Origin: Bacteroides sp.
GTDB taxonomy: Bacteria; Bacteroidota; Bacteroidia; Bacteroidales; Muribaculaceae
Assembly (NCBI GenBank): GCA_014802015.1
Contig: JAAVDB010000038.1
Span: forward strand, 1 to 64,000
Length of the DNA stretch: 64,000 bases
Direction: 5' to 3'
Position 1 is the stretch's first letter. Each line of letters starts with the position of its first letter. A program made the translations under genes and the position numbers. This document shows, in pieces, positions 44,574 to 53,081 of this stretch. The notes under the pieces are model-generated. The model saw only the letters and a program-made list of their open reading frames with translations. It was not told the origin of the DNA and ran no database searches.

Positions 44574-45809
44574 CTATTCCTCAGGCAGATATATAAGAGT
44601 ACATGCGCGCGCAGGGTCAAGCACCCGGCGTGCCACCTCGGTGATGCGGTCGGTCGTCACGGCACGATACGCCTCGACACGGCGGTTGATGTCCTCACCC
44701 TGCATGAGCGACATGGACAGCTCCTGCGCTCGTGACAGATAGTGCTGCATCGAGAAGCGATGATTTGAGTCGAAACGGTTGACGGCTCTCTCCAGTTCGT
44801 GTGGCGCACAATGCTCCCTGAGCGCCGCGGCCTGAGTGGTGAGTGTGTACACAGCTCTCTCGACCGCCTCGGGCGAGGAGTCGGTCAGTCGGCCTCTGAG
44901 CATCAGGAAACCGGGTTCGTCACTGCCTGCGATGGATGCATCCGCCTCGGTAAACAAAGGATCGGACATGACAATATCGCGATAGAAGCGCGATGAACGG
45001 CCCGAGGCGAGGATGTCGGTGATGATGTCGGCCTCGATGTAACCGGGCTGTCCGTGTGCTGCCATCGGATATGCCACTACCACAAGGGGCTGCGGCACGC
45101 GTGCGTTGACTGTGACGGTGCGCGGAGCCTCGACTGCCGGCTCGGGTGCATAGAGGCGCGGGGCGATGTCACGGCGCGGTATGGGTCCGAACCATTTCTC
45201 AAGCCCGCGGCGAGCCTCATCAAGCGTAACATTGCCGCTGACAGCGACAACGGCATTGTTGGGCGCATAGTGCGAGTAGAAGAACTGACGCACGTCATCG
45301 AGCGTCACGTCGGCTATGTGGCTTATCTCCTTGCCGATGGCCGGGTAACGGTAGGGATGCGAGGTGTAGAGCAATTCGCGCAGACGGTGAGCCACGTCGC
45401 CGTAAGGACGGTTGAGATGGGTCTGCTTGAACTCCTCTATTACCACCGACTGCTGCACTTCAAGCGATTTGGGCGAGAATGCCAGTCCGAGCATACGGTC
45501 ACTCTCAAGCCACAGCAGGGTCTCGAAATTGGCGGCCGGAGCGACGTCATAGAAGTTGGTGAAGTCATTTGAAGTCCAGGCATTGTTGGTGCCGCCTGCT
45601 CGCTCGATGGCCGCATCGAAGTCGGGGATATTGACCGATCCGCCAAACATAAGGTGCTCGAACAGATGTGCGAGACCTGTGAGCGATGGTGATTCGTCAC
45701 GCGCACCTACGTTATATAGGACGTTGACGGCCACCATCGCGGTCGATGGATCATAGTTGTGTACGGCACGCAGGCCGTTATCGAGTGTGAAGGTGTTATA
45801 TTCAATCAT
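44574..45809 (-). CDS. M16-family zinc peptidase
   Basis: A 411-aa pitrilysin-family protein. The inverted zinc motif HLFEH is at 48-52 and the third ligand region VVIEEFKQ at 123-130. The second M16 domain (about 190-400) is inactive-type, as usual. No signal peptide is seen, so it is probably cytoplasmic or periplasmic by other means; processing-peptidase-like proteins of this length often degrade peptides. Its -7 box TAACTTTG ends only 4 nt before the ATG, which implies a leaderless or almost leaderless mRNA. Confidence 0.9.
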   Translation of the reverse strand: MIEYNTFTLDNGLRAVHNYDPSTAMVAVNVLYNVGARDESPSLTGLAHLFEHLMFGGSVNIPDFDAAIERAGGTNNAWTSNDFTNFYDVAPAANFETLLWLESDRMLGLAFSPKSLEVQQSVVIEEFKQTHLNRPYGDVAHRLRELLYTSHPYRYPAIGKEISHIADVTLDDVRQFFYSHYAPNNAVVAVSGNVTLDEARRGLEKWFGPIPRRDIAPRLYAPEPAVEAPRTVTVNARVPQPLVVVAYPMAAHGQPGYIEADIITDILASGRSSRFYRDIVMSDPLFTEADASIAGSDEPGFLMLRGRLTDSSPEAVERAVYTLTTQAAALREHCAPHELERAVNRFDSNHRFSMQHYLSRAQELSMSLMQGEDINRRVEAYRAVTTDRITEVARRVLDPARACTLIYLPEE

Positions 45810-45813
45810 GCTT

Positions 45814-45821
45814 CAAAGTTA
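45814..45821 (-). promoter_or_regulatory. -7 box abutting the M16 start codon
   Basis: TAACTTTG on the minus strand, followed by AAGC and the ATG at 45809. Transcription would start at or within the first codon. Confidence 0.5.
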
Positions 45822-45882
45822 CGATTTTTTACTAAAAATTGCAGCCTTTGAGATAATCTGAACATAAAAAAGGACGGAAACA

Positions 45883-45915
45883 TTTGGAAATGTGGATAAA
45901 AAGTATGTACATTTG
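45883..45915 (+). promoter_or_regulatory. Promoter of the histone-like gene
   Basis: TTTG at 45883-45886, a 21-nt spacer and TACATTTG at 45908-45915. The leader is about 30 nt. Confidence 0.65.
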
Positions 45916-45952
45916 CAAAAATCATCACATTATTAAAATACGTTCAGATAAC

Positions 45953-46126
45953 ATGAAAACTCTCGTAGAAAAAATCAATTCCGGTTTCGAGGCTTTCGCG
46001 AAAGACGCAGCCGCTCAGGTAGAATCAGGCAACAAGGCAGCCGGCGCACGCGCACGCAAAGCTTCGCTTGAGATTGAGAAACTTCTGAAGGAGTTCCGCA
46101 AATCATCTATCGCCGCTGCGAAATAA
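45953..46126 (+). CDS. Small Hc1-like histone protein
   Basis: A 57-aa basic helical protein rich in Ala and Lys (MKTLVEKINSGFEAFAKDAA, then KAAGARARKASLEIEKLLKEF). It matches the short histone H1/Hc1-like proteins found in Bacteroidota, which probably bind and compact DNA. The ATG at 45953 is chosen, not the upstream in-frame ATG, because the predicted promoter overlaps the longer frame. It is monocistronic with a strong promoter and two hairpins after the stop. The DNA-binding role is family inference. Confidence 0.85.
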   Translation: MKTLVEKINSGFEAFAKDAAAQVESGNKAAGARARKASLEIEKLLKEFRKSSIAAAK

Positions 46127-46145
46127 TTTCGGTCTCCATCGCCGC

Positions 46146-46218
46146 ATGCCACGCTAATGTGGCATCCTGAAAAGTACATAAGGGTCATAAGTCTGCTCAC
46201 TGCGGACTTATGACCCTT
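46146..46218. terminator. Terminators between histone-like gene and terminase
   Basis: A small hairpin ATGCCAC-GCTAAT-GTGGCAT (46146-46165) is followed by a 14-bp perfect stem AAGGGTCATAAGTC / GACTTATGACCCTT (46180-46218) able to end transcription from both sides. Confidence 0.8.
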
Positions 46219-46243
46219 AGTTCGTCATGCTGTATATGGGCCG

Positions 46244-48148
46244 TCACTGGGCGAGGATGGCTCGCAGAGTGTCGGGAGACAGCCGCACGGACACAGTCAT
46301 ACCCGATGCATGCACCCACAGAGCTATGGCACGTGACATCAGAATGTCGTCGTGACATCCGCGACGGGCCGAATAACTACCGTCAGGATGCGTCTCGTAT
46401 TGCATCATCTCGTCACATGCGGCGGGGTCACGTTCGATATACAGGCCGTCACGCACCATGGCTATCAGATTGGATATGACCGCCGACTTGGTGCGCACAT
46501 TGGTATGAAATCCGGGCATACGTCCGCGGCCGCTCTCTCCGCCGCGATGATACAGACGCGGATAGACGCTGGCCAGAGTGTCGAGTATGTACTGTCCGCT
46601 GCCATCGGAGGTCGATTCCCATGAGTTACTCTCGATGACGAGCAGGGCGTCATTATACCACCGCGCCATCGCGGCGGCGCGCCATGCGAGCAGGTCATGG
46701 TCGATGTGGCCGCGCCATTGCGCCACGATCTCGGGGAGCATGCCCGAACGTGTATCGGTGTGACGGTCGAGAACGGCTATGACCGAGTAATCGGCATCAT
46801 CCGTACGTCCGCCTATGTCGACACTGACGATATAATCGGCACCCGGGCGCGGAGCTGCCCACACTTTTGTTCGGCCATGGACCGATGACTGAAACCGCGG
46901 CGAGGAGAGGTCGGAGGGGAGTCCGCTGCGCGAGCCGAGCACTTCGCCCGTGCGCGGCTCGATGCCGCATCCGGCCTCACGCAGGCGACTCACATCATCG
47001 GCCGAAAAGACACCGGAATCGGTGGCACAGAAGGCCTCGTCGGGTGTAGTCGGGAACTCGGCCATCATCGAACGGCGGTCGGCATACTCCGACGCTTTCG
47101 TACGATACCATTTTATAGCCTCAAGCGTGCACCCGTGCGTGTCCCACAATGCGCGCTCATACTCATCAAGCGATGCGAAGAATGCCTCCGGATCGTCGAC
47201 AGGCTCGGTGTAAAGCTCCATCTCGTGCCATGCCACGAAGAACGGAGTCTTGTCACTCTTGCCCGCGACAGCACGTTGCCACTCGCGGTGAAAGAAGTTA
47301 CCCACACCGTTGGCCGTGCTCTCCATCACCACCGCGGTCATCGGCGAGCGCGATATGCCCGAAGTGACTGAGCGGATGAGGTCGACGGGATTATGCTGAG
47401 GCGAGTCCTTCCAGAACGCCACCTCGCTGAGGTGGGCCATCGAGCAGTCCATGCCGCGCATGGCCTCCTGATTCTCGCTTGAGCAGACCGCCACACGGCA
47501 TCCGCGCGAGGGGATGACGCGAACGTTGTTCATACGCTCGAAGGGGCGAAACTCGGGCTTGCCTGCATCCTCGCCTCCATCACCCCAGTATAGTGCCGGA
47601 TAATGAGCGAGCAGGTGGGTGTACATGCCGCGGATGGTGGCCGCCGTGTCCTTGACATGCGCGCAGATGAGTGAATGCCAGTTGTGCAGATGCACTATCT
47701 GTATCCAGGCGAAATATATCTGCACGAGCGTGGAGGCACCCCACTGGCGGGCCTTGAGCAGAATCAGGCGTATCGGCACTCCGGCCAGACGCTGACGTTC
47801 GAGGGCCGCGAGCAGACGGCGCTGCGGACGGTTGAGGATAAAGGGCACCGAGAGCTTGGTGTCCTTGGATATGATCCTGACGCATGTCGCGGCCCAGAAT
47901 TCGAAGTCGTGGCGAAATCGTAGTCTGTCGAAATCAAGCTGAGGGAGTGTGCAGGCATACTCCGTGTCATCAAGCATCGTGAGCGGCAGATTGAGTGTAG
48001 CCGCACCTCTGACCACGGGGTGCCGCTCGGGATCACACGGATTACCTGTAAGGGGGTCGTAATCCATACGCCTGAGGGCCTCGTGGCGTTCGCGGTTGAG
48101 TTCGGCCACAGGGATGGCCGAGCCGGATGATGTCACAGCCCCTCTCAT
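46244..48148 (-). CDS. Phage terminase large subunit
   Basis: A 634-aa DNA-packaging motor and nuclease. The ATPase domain has the deviant Walker A KARQWGAST at 132-140 (Lys at the start of the loop, as in many terminases) and a Walker B/catalytic Glu in HLSEVAFW (E242). The RNase H-fold nuclease carries D444 (VSVDIGG), E506 (LLVIES) and D600/D601 (CHDDIL), so all catalytic residues are present. The gene is intact with host-like composition. Its ATG overlaps the stop of the 824-aa gene by 4 bp. No small terminase is adjacent. A terminator and the histone-like gene lie downstream. Confidence 0.92.
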   Translation of the reverse strand: MRGAVTSSGSAIPVAELNRERHEALRRMDYDPLTGNPCDPERHPVVRGAATLNLPLTMLDDTEYACTLPQLDFDRLRFRHDFEFWAATCVRIISKDTKLSVPFILNRPQRRLLAALERQRLAGVPIRLILLKARQWGASTLVQIYFAWIQIVHLHNWHSLICAHVKDTAATIRGMYTHLLAHYPALYWGDGGEDAGKPEFRPFERMNNVRVIPSRGCRVAVCSSENQEAMRGMDCSMAHLSEVAFWKDSPQHNPVDLIRSVTSGISRSPMTAVVMESTANGVGNFFHREWQRAVAGKSDKTPFFVAWHEMELYTEPVDDPEAFFASLDEYERALWDTHGCTLEAIKWYRTKASEYADRRSMMAEFPTTPDEAFCATDSGVFSADDVSRLREAGCGIEPRTGEVLGSRSGLPSDLSSPRFQSSVHGRTKVWAAPRPGADYIVSVDIGGRTDDADYSVIAVLDRHTDTRSGMLPEIVAQWRGHIDHDLLAWRAAAMARWYNDALLVIESNSWESTSDGSGQYILDTLASVYPRLYHRGGESGRGRMPGFHTNVRTKSAVISNLIAMVRDGLYIERDPAACDEMMQYETHPDGSYSARRGCHDDILMSRAIALWVHASGMTVSVRLSPDTLRAILAQ

Positions 48149-50619
48149 ACGCGCACGAGTTTCAGGGTGGAAGGGGTCGGAGTGGTGGCCGAAACGCTCA
48201 GATGCAGACGGCCACCCTGCGGCACACGCATTTTCATAACGTGAGGATGCGTGTGATTGTCACCTTTTATATCATATCGGCACAGCAGATGTGACGGTTG
48301 GCCCGGTGCGCCCGCTGACGAGCCGACCTCAATCGATCCGTTCAGTTCATCACCGTAGAGTCCGGCCCTGACGGTAATCTCCATATTCTGCCTGTAGCTG
48401 TGTTTCAATCCCGAAGCATGGCGGATGGTGACAGGGGTGTCAGTCTCGTCATACGGATCAAGGATGTCACCCCCGGAGGTGAACAGACGCGCGACAGCTC
48501 CGTCGGACATGACCGATGTCACTCCTATCCCCTCGCGAGTGTAACGCACACGACCATCCGCGCTGATGATGGTAACACTCCGGGCAGGGGTCTCCACCGC
48601 AGGGTCATCGGCCGATGGGGCGGGATGGATGCACCACAACTCGCCGTATCGGTTAACCCAGGCGAGCACCTCGGCCTCGCATTGACTGAGCAGAGTGTGG
48701 ACATTCGATCCCGAGCCGGAGATGGTGATGAGCGCGCCTCCGGCCAATGCGGCCACTCCGCCGGGTATGGGCGTGACGGCCTGAGGCGACTTGACGCTAC
48801 GTTTGTCAAGCCCCCTTAGCGCGAGGCGCATACGGTTTTCAGAGAGTGAGAGTGTCGAGATGCCTCCCGCACTGAATACGTAGAACAGCGATGAGGGGGC
48901 GGTGATGGAATTGGAGCGGCGCACCGATGCCTGGAGTGAGAGTACGGCGGTGTCATCACCGCGAGTGACGGCACACGGCGTGACCGGCGAGCCTGACATG
49001 GCCGAGACTATGGCCGAGGGATATTCACGCAATGCAGGTGCGGCCGAGGGGACGGCAAATCCATCCCTGAACTCGTTGAACTCAATCGGTTTGAGCGCCG
49101 GGTCGAGATAGTAGGCGAAGCGTCGGCATGGGGATGGCACGAGGGGCAGAGTGATGGCATCATTGCCTGACAGGAGTGTCACGGATACGGCATCGGGCGA
49201 AGGATAGACGATGAGAGGCGAGAGGGCCGTGGCACGACGGTCGACCGACACGACAGCACGCACCACCGACGACCCGTCACGCATGGTGACATGTGCGGCG
49301 GTCGGCGTAGGCTCGAAGTGTGACGTGGCGAGTATGCCCATCTCGGGTAGTGAGTATCCGTCAAAGGGTATGGCTTTCAGACCGCCCCACACTATCACGT
49401 CACCGCTGCGTGCGACGGATTTAGCCGTAAATGAATTGGGAGCCGAAAGTCCGACCTCAAGATCACTGAGTTCTACGGGATTGGCCCCGGCATATTTATT
49501 GATTCTCGCGAGGTTGGCCATCTCCTCGGCTGTCGAGCCGGCGATGCTTGAGTCGGGATGAAAGGCCCTGTCGGGATGGTCGAGGATAGCTGTCACCATT
49601 CCTGCCATACGTGACCCGGGGGCTGCGAAGGGCTGGTCGGGACATACGCCGGGGAGTGTGGCGGCAAGAACAAGCTGGGTAGCTGACGACGAGACACGCG
49701 AGGTGGTGCCGGGGAGTGTGGCCGAGTAGGGATGGAGCTGTGGGGTGACCTCGACTTCGATGGAACGTACAAGTTTGTACCAGACGGAATCCGGCTGGCG
49801 TGTCCAGGTAATGGAGGGGATAAAGGCGTTGGCACGCATGCGGCTTAACTCCATGCGGCGGAATCCGTCACCGGTGAATGTGAAGTTGACCGTCACACCC
49901 TGCAGACCCGAGTCGGGAGCCACGATGACGGGAGCGGAGGTGTAGAGCGTGCGGCCGTCGCGGCCTACGAGACGGTAACGTGCGAATACGGGCTGTATGT
50001 ACCATCCGCGCAGCAGTGCACTGTCACTCAGGCGTATGTAGGCATCGCGCATGACACTGTCCACCTTGGCCGCATCCTCGTCGCCGAGACTCTGGGTGGT
50101 AGTGGTGTAGGAGGATTTGAGTGTGAACTCGGGTATGTCCACGCCGATACGCCCCATGTCGTAACGGGTGAACATGAGCGGCGGCAGCTCGGGAAACAGT
50201 TCGACAGGGGTCCATGACAAGGGGTTGCCCGATGAGGGTCCTGACGTACAGTCATAGCGTTGCGGGCGCGAGTTGGCGAACATCACGATGATGCCTGAGT
50301 CAACGGGCAGTATGCACTCGGGGGCATCCTTGAGTTTCTCAGCGCTGACTATCACTGAAATACGTCCGGTGGACGAGACGGCTTTAAGTGCTCCCTCATG
50401 CAGTACGATGGTCACTGTCGTACCGTCAGGCAGGGTATAAATGCCACCCTCGACGGGGACAGCGCCGGGGAGTGAGACCATCACGCGCGGATTGCCGACG
50501 GCACCGAGATCGCCGTTTGAGTCGGGGCGGAGGTTAACGCATTCATCGACGTGGTCGGCGTCGGTGAGTGTTGTGACGGGAAAAGTAACGGAGGGGATGT
50601 TGTTGGGTCGTGTTGACAT
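48145..50619 (-). CDS. Putative phage head-tail/stopper-like structural protein
   Basis: An 824-aa, beta-strand-rich protein. The N-terminus (MSTRPNNIPSVTFPVTTLTD, then CVNLRPDSNGDLGAVGNPRVM) matches the style of podovirus neck or tail proteins that begin with an asparagine-arginine-proline and glycine-rich strand motif, such as P22 gp10-like stabilisation proteins. Repeating short blades suggest a beta-propeller. No enzymatic motif is seen. It is the first gene of block B, coupled to terminase by ATGA overlap. The ATG at 50619 is used; an upstream TTG frame would begin at the predicted transcription start. The function is inferred from context and sequence style. Confidence 0.6.
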   Translation of the reverse strand: MSTRPNNIPSVTFPVTTLTDADHVDECVNLRPDSNGDLGAVGNPRVMVSLPGAVPVEGGIYTLPDGTTVTIVLHEGALKAVSSTGRISVIVSAEKLKDAPECILPVDSGIIVMFANSRPQRYDCTSGPSSGNPLSWTPVELFPELPPLMFTRYDMGRIGVDIPEFTLKSSYTTTTQSLGDEDAAKVDSVMRDAYIRLSDSALLRGWYIQPVFARYRLVGRDGRTLYTSAPVIVAPDSGLQGVTVNFTFTGDGFRRMELSRMRANAFIPSITWTRQPDSVWYKLVRSIEVEVTPQLHPYSATLPGTTSRVSSSATQLVLAATLPGVCPDQPFAAPGSRMAGMVTAILDHPDRAFHPDSSIAGSTAEEMANLARINKYAGANPVELSDLEVGLSAPNSFTAKSVARSGDVIVWGGLKAIPFDGYSLPEMGILATSHFEPTPTAAHVTMRDGSSVVRAVVSVDRRATALSPLIVYPSPDAVSVTLLSGNDAITLPLVPSPCRRFAYYLDPALKPIEFNEFRDGFAVPSAAPALREYPSAIVSAMSGSPVTPCAVTRGDDTAVLSLQASVRRSNSITAPSSLFYVFSAGGISTLSLSENRMRLALRGLDKRSVKSPQAVTPIPGGVAALAGGALITISGSGSNVHTLLSQCEAEVLAWVNRYGELWCIHPAPSADDPAVETPARSVTIISADGRVRYTREGIGVTSVMSDGAVARLFTSGGDILDPYDETDTPVTIRHASGLKHSYRQNMEITVRAGLYGDELNGSIEVGSSAGAPGQPSHLLCRYDIKGDNHTHPHVMKMRVPQGGRLHLSVSATTPTPSTLKLVRV

Positions 50620-50646
50620 AGTGTTGAATAAGATTTGCAATTATGC

Positions 50647-50693
50647 TGCAAAGTTACCTTCTTATTGAGGCTAAAAGGTGCGATAATGTCGCG
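50647..50693 (-). promoter_or_regulatory. Promoter of block B with shared 22-bp element
   Basis: On the minus strand the 22-bp element at 50672-50693 is identical to that at block A (28229-28250) and includes the dyad GCGACATTATCGC. It lies 15 nt upstream of TAACTTTGCA (50647-50656), the same ten-base -7 box as block A. The ATG is about 20 nt after the predicted start in both cases. The flanking and spacer sequences differ, so the identity is not explained by a recent duplication of the whole region. Confidence 0.8.
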
Positions 50694-50708
50694 ACGTGCT
50701 AAAAATAT

Positions 50709-50739
50709 TTTGCAGAGCGGAATTAATATCCTAAATTTG
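50709..50739 (+). promoter_or_regulatory. Promoter of fucO
   Basis: TTTG at 50709-50712, a 19-nt spacer and TAAATTTG at 50732-50739. It is divergent from the block B promoter, with the shared element 15 nt away from its -33 box. Confidence 0.65.
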
Positions 50740-50783
50740 TCAATAATAATTACCAAATCTAATCACTTTTAAATGCTAATCCC

Positions 50784-51938
50784 ATGATACACCGTTTTAT
50801 ACTCAATGAGGTGTCTTATTTCGGTCCCGGAGCCCGCAAGGAATTACCGGGAGTAGTCGCTAATCTCGGCAAGACCAAGGCTCTTGTGGTGACTGATCCG
50901 GGTCTCGTAAAATTCGGCGTTACGGCTCAGGTTACGGCCGAACTTGACAAGGCCGGTCTCCCCTACGAAGTCTTCTCGGATGTCAAGCCCAATCCCACTG
51001 TCAGCAATGTCAATGCCGGACTTGAGGCATTCCGCAAGGCCGGTGCCGACTATATCATCGCTGTCGGCGGCGGATCGTCAATCGATACATCCAAAGCTAT
51101 CGGTATTGTGATCAACAACCCTGAATTTGCCGACATCGTCTCGCTCGAAGGTGTTGCCCCCACTAAAAATAAGAGTGTACCCATCATCGCGCTCCCCACT
51201 ACCGCCGGTACTGCCGCCGAGACCACTATCAATTACGTGATCATCGACGAGGTCAACAAGAAGAAGATGGTGTGCGTGGATCCCAACGATATCCCTGCCG
51301 TGGCTATTATCGATGCCGAGCTGATGTATTCGCTGCCTGCCGGCCTCACAGCCGCCACGGGCATGGACGCTCTGACTCACGCCATCGAGGGCTATATCAC
51401 ACGCGGTGCATGGGCACTGAGCGATATGTTCGAGATCGAAGCTATCAGAATGATCGCCGAGAATCTTCCCGTGGCCGTCGAGCATCCTTCCGATGCCAAG
51501 GCACGTGACGGCATGGCTGTGGCCCAGTATGTTGCCGGCATGGCATTCTCCAACGTAGGTCTCGGCCTCGTTCACGGCATGGCACACCCGATGGGTTCGC
51601 TCTTCGACATACCTCACGGTGTGGCCAACGCGCTCCTTCTCCCCACAATTATGGAGTGGAACATGCCCGCATGTGTCGAGAAGTATGGCAATATCGCCCG
51701 CGCTATGGGTGTCGACACCGACGGTATGACTGCCGAGCAGGCCGCTCAGGCAGCATGCGATGCTGTCAAGGCTCTCTCGATCAAGGTGGGTATCCCCCAG
51801 CATCTGAGCGAACTCGGCATCAAGGCTGAGGATATTCCCGCACTCGCCGCTCAGGCTCTGGCCGATGTCTGCACTCCCGGCAATCCTAAGGATGTGACAC
51901 TCGAAGACATCACAGCCCTCTACACCAAGGTGCTCTGA
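50784..51938 (+). CDS. fucO: Lactaldehyde reductase (iron-containing alcohol dehydrogenase)
   Basis: A 384-aa group III Fe-dependent alcohol dehydrogenase, closely resembling E. coli FucO throughout (for example SLEGVAPT, ALPTTAGTAAETTINYV, ATGMDALTHAIEGYITRGAWAL). Metal ligands D195, H199, H264 and H278 are in place, and the NAD-binding GGGSSIDTSKA motif is at about 96-106. It reduces lactaldehyde from fucose or rhamnose breakdown to 1,2-propanediol. It is monocistronic, followed by a strong terminator. Substrate assignment rests on overall similarity; fucose or rhamnose genes are not in the window. Confidence 0.92.
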   Translation: MIHRFILNEVSYFGPGARKELPGVVANLGKTKALVVTDPGLVKFGVTAQVTAELDKAGLPYEVFSDVKPNPTVSNVNAGLEAFRKAGADYIIAVGGGSSIDTSKAIGIVINNPEFADIVSLEGVAPTKNKSVPIIALPTTAGTAAETTINYVIIDEVNKKKMVCVDPNDIPAVAIIDAELMYSLPAGLTAATGMDALTHAIEGYITRGAWALSDMFEIEAIRMIAENLPVAVEHPSDAKARDGMAVAQYVAGMAFSNVGLGLVHGMAHPMGSLFDIPHGVANALLLPTIMEWNMPACVEKYGNIARAMGVDTDGMTAEQAAQAACDAVKALSIKVGIPQHLSELGIKAEDIPALAAQALADVCTPGNPKDVTLEDITALYTKVL

Positions 51939-51962
51939 TAACGGGTCCAGGAACAAAAAAGA

Positions 51963-52001
51963 CAATGGGAAACGTCCTTGAATATCGGGCGTTTCCCATT
52001 G
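51963..52001. terminator. Bidirectional terminator between fucO and mdh
   Basis: A 12-bp stem CAATGGGAAACG / CGTTTCCCATTG with a 15-nt loop, flanked by AAAAAA on one side and TTATTTTAT on the other. Confidence 0.85.
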
Positions 52002-52032
52002 ATTATTTTATAGCTGTAGTTATGCCGGTTGA

Positions 52033-52962
52033 TCAGCAGTTGAGAGCTGCATTGGTCTTGTGAACAGCCTCGGCGCTCTTCTTGAAGAGCTCTTTCTCCT
52101 GCTCGTTGAGGTCAAACTCAACGATCTTCTCGATGCCGTTACGGCCGATGATGGCGGGAACACCGATGCAGAGATCGCTCTCGCCATACTCGCCCTCAAG
52201 AAGAGCCGAGCATGAGATGAGTTTCTTCTCGTTGTGGAGGACAGCCTTGACCATCTGAGCTCCTGCCGCACCGGGAGCATACCATGCCGATGTGCCGAGG
52301 AGCTTGGTGAGGGTTGCACCGCCTACCATGGTGTCAGCTGCAACCTTTTCGAGAGTAGCTTCGTCGAGATAGTTGGATGCGGGCACGCCACGGTAAGCTG
52401 CGTAGCGTACGAGGGGGATCATGGTGGTGTCACCGTGTCCGCCGATCACGATGCCTTCAACCTCGGTGGGGTTGGCCTGGAGGGCGTTGGCAAGATTGTA
52501 TTTGAAACGTGCGCTGTCAAGAGCACCGCCCATACCGATGATACGGTTCTTGGGGAGACCGCTCGTCTTGTGGATGAGGTAGGTCATGGTATCCATAGGA
52601 TTGGAGATGCAGATGATGATTGCGTCGGGAGAATATTTGAGAAGCTGCTCGGTAACGCTCTTTACGATGCCGGCGTTAACGCCGATGAGCTCTTCGCGGG
52701 TCATACCGGGCTTGCGGGGAATACCTGAAGTGATGACAACGACGTCGCTGCCTGCGGTGGCTGCATAGTCGTTGGTTACACCCTTGAGGGTGGTGTTGAT
52801 GTTGAGGATGCTTGCTGTCTGCATGATATCCATGGCCTTGCCCTCGGATACGCCTTCCTTGATGTCGAGGAGGACTACTTCGTCAGCAATACCGCAAGTC
52901 ACCAATACATTTGCACAAGTTGCGCCCACGTTGCCGGCGCCCACTACTGTTACCTTTGACAT
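52033..52962 (-). CDS. mdh: Malate dehydrogenase (LDH-like type)
   Basis: A 309-aa NAD-dependent enzyme interconverting malate and oxaloacetate. It has the Rossmann motif VVGAGNVGATCAN near the N-terminus, the substrate loop ITSGIPRKPGMTREEL and the catalytic His in IGGHGDTT. The Arg in the loop PRKPGMTR supports malate rather than lactate specificity. It is monocistronic with a -7 box TAATTTTG at 53000-53007. Confidence 0.95.
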   Translation of the reverse strand: MSKVTVVGAGNVGATCANVLVTCGIADEVVLLDIKEGVSEGKAMDIMQTASILNINTTLKGVTNDYAATAGSDVVVITSGIPRKPGMTREELIGVNAGIVKSVTEQLLKYSPDAIIICISNPMDTMTYLIHKTSGLPKNRIIGMGGALDSARFKYNLANALQANPTEVEGIVIGGHGDTTMIPLVRYAAYRGVPASNYLDEATLEKVAADTMVGGATLTKLLGTSAWYAPGAAGAQMVKAVLHNEKKLISCSALLEGEYGESDLCIGVPAIIGRNGIEKIVEFDLNEQEKELFKKSAEAVHKTNAALNC

Positions 52963-52999
52963 AGTATCTATTAGTTTAGAATCGAAAAAATTTCTCCCA

Positions 53000-53007
53000 C
53001 AAAATTA
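53000..53007 (-). promoter_or_regulatory. -7 box of mdh
   Basis: TAATTTTG, followed by TG, on the minus strand 37 nt before the ATG. Confidence 0.5.
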
Positions 53008-53081
53008 ATGAAAAATTTCCATAATCAACGAAAAAATGAAAAAAGTTGGAGAAATTTTTCTGCCGGCTTCACCCCCCCATT

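Noticed and set aside
25201-50693. A single intact prophage spanning both phage-like blocks
   Set aside because: The 18 kb between the blocks holds core genes (bioB, nifJ, ribH, recA and others); no integrase, lysis, capsid or attachment repeats were seen.
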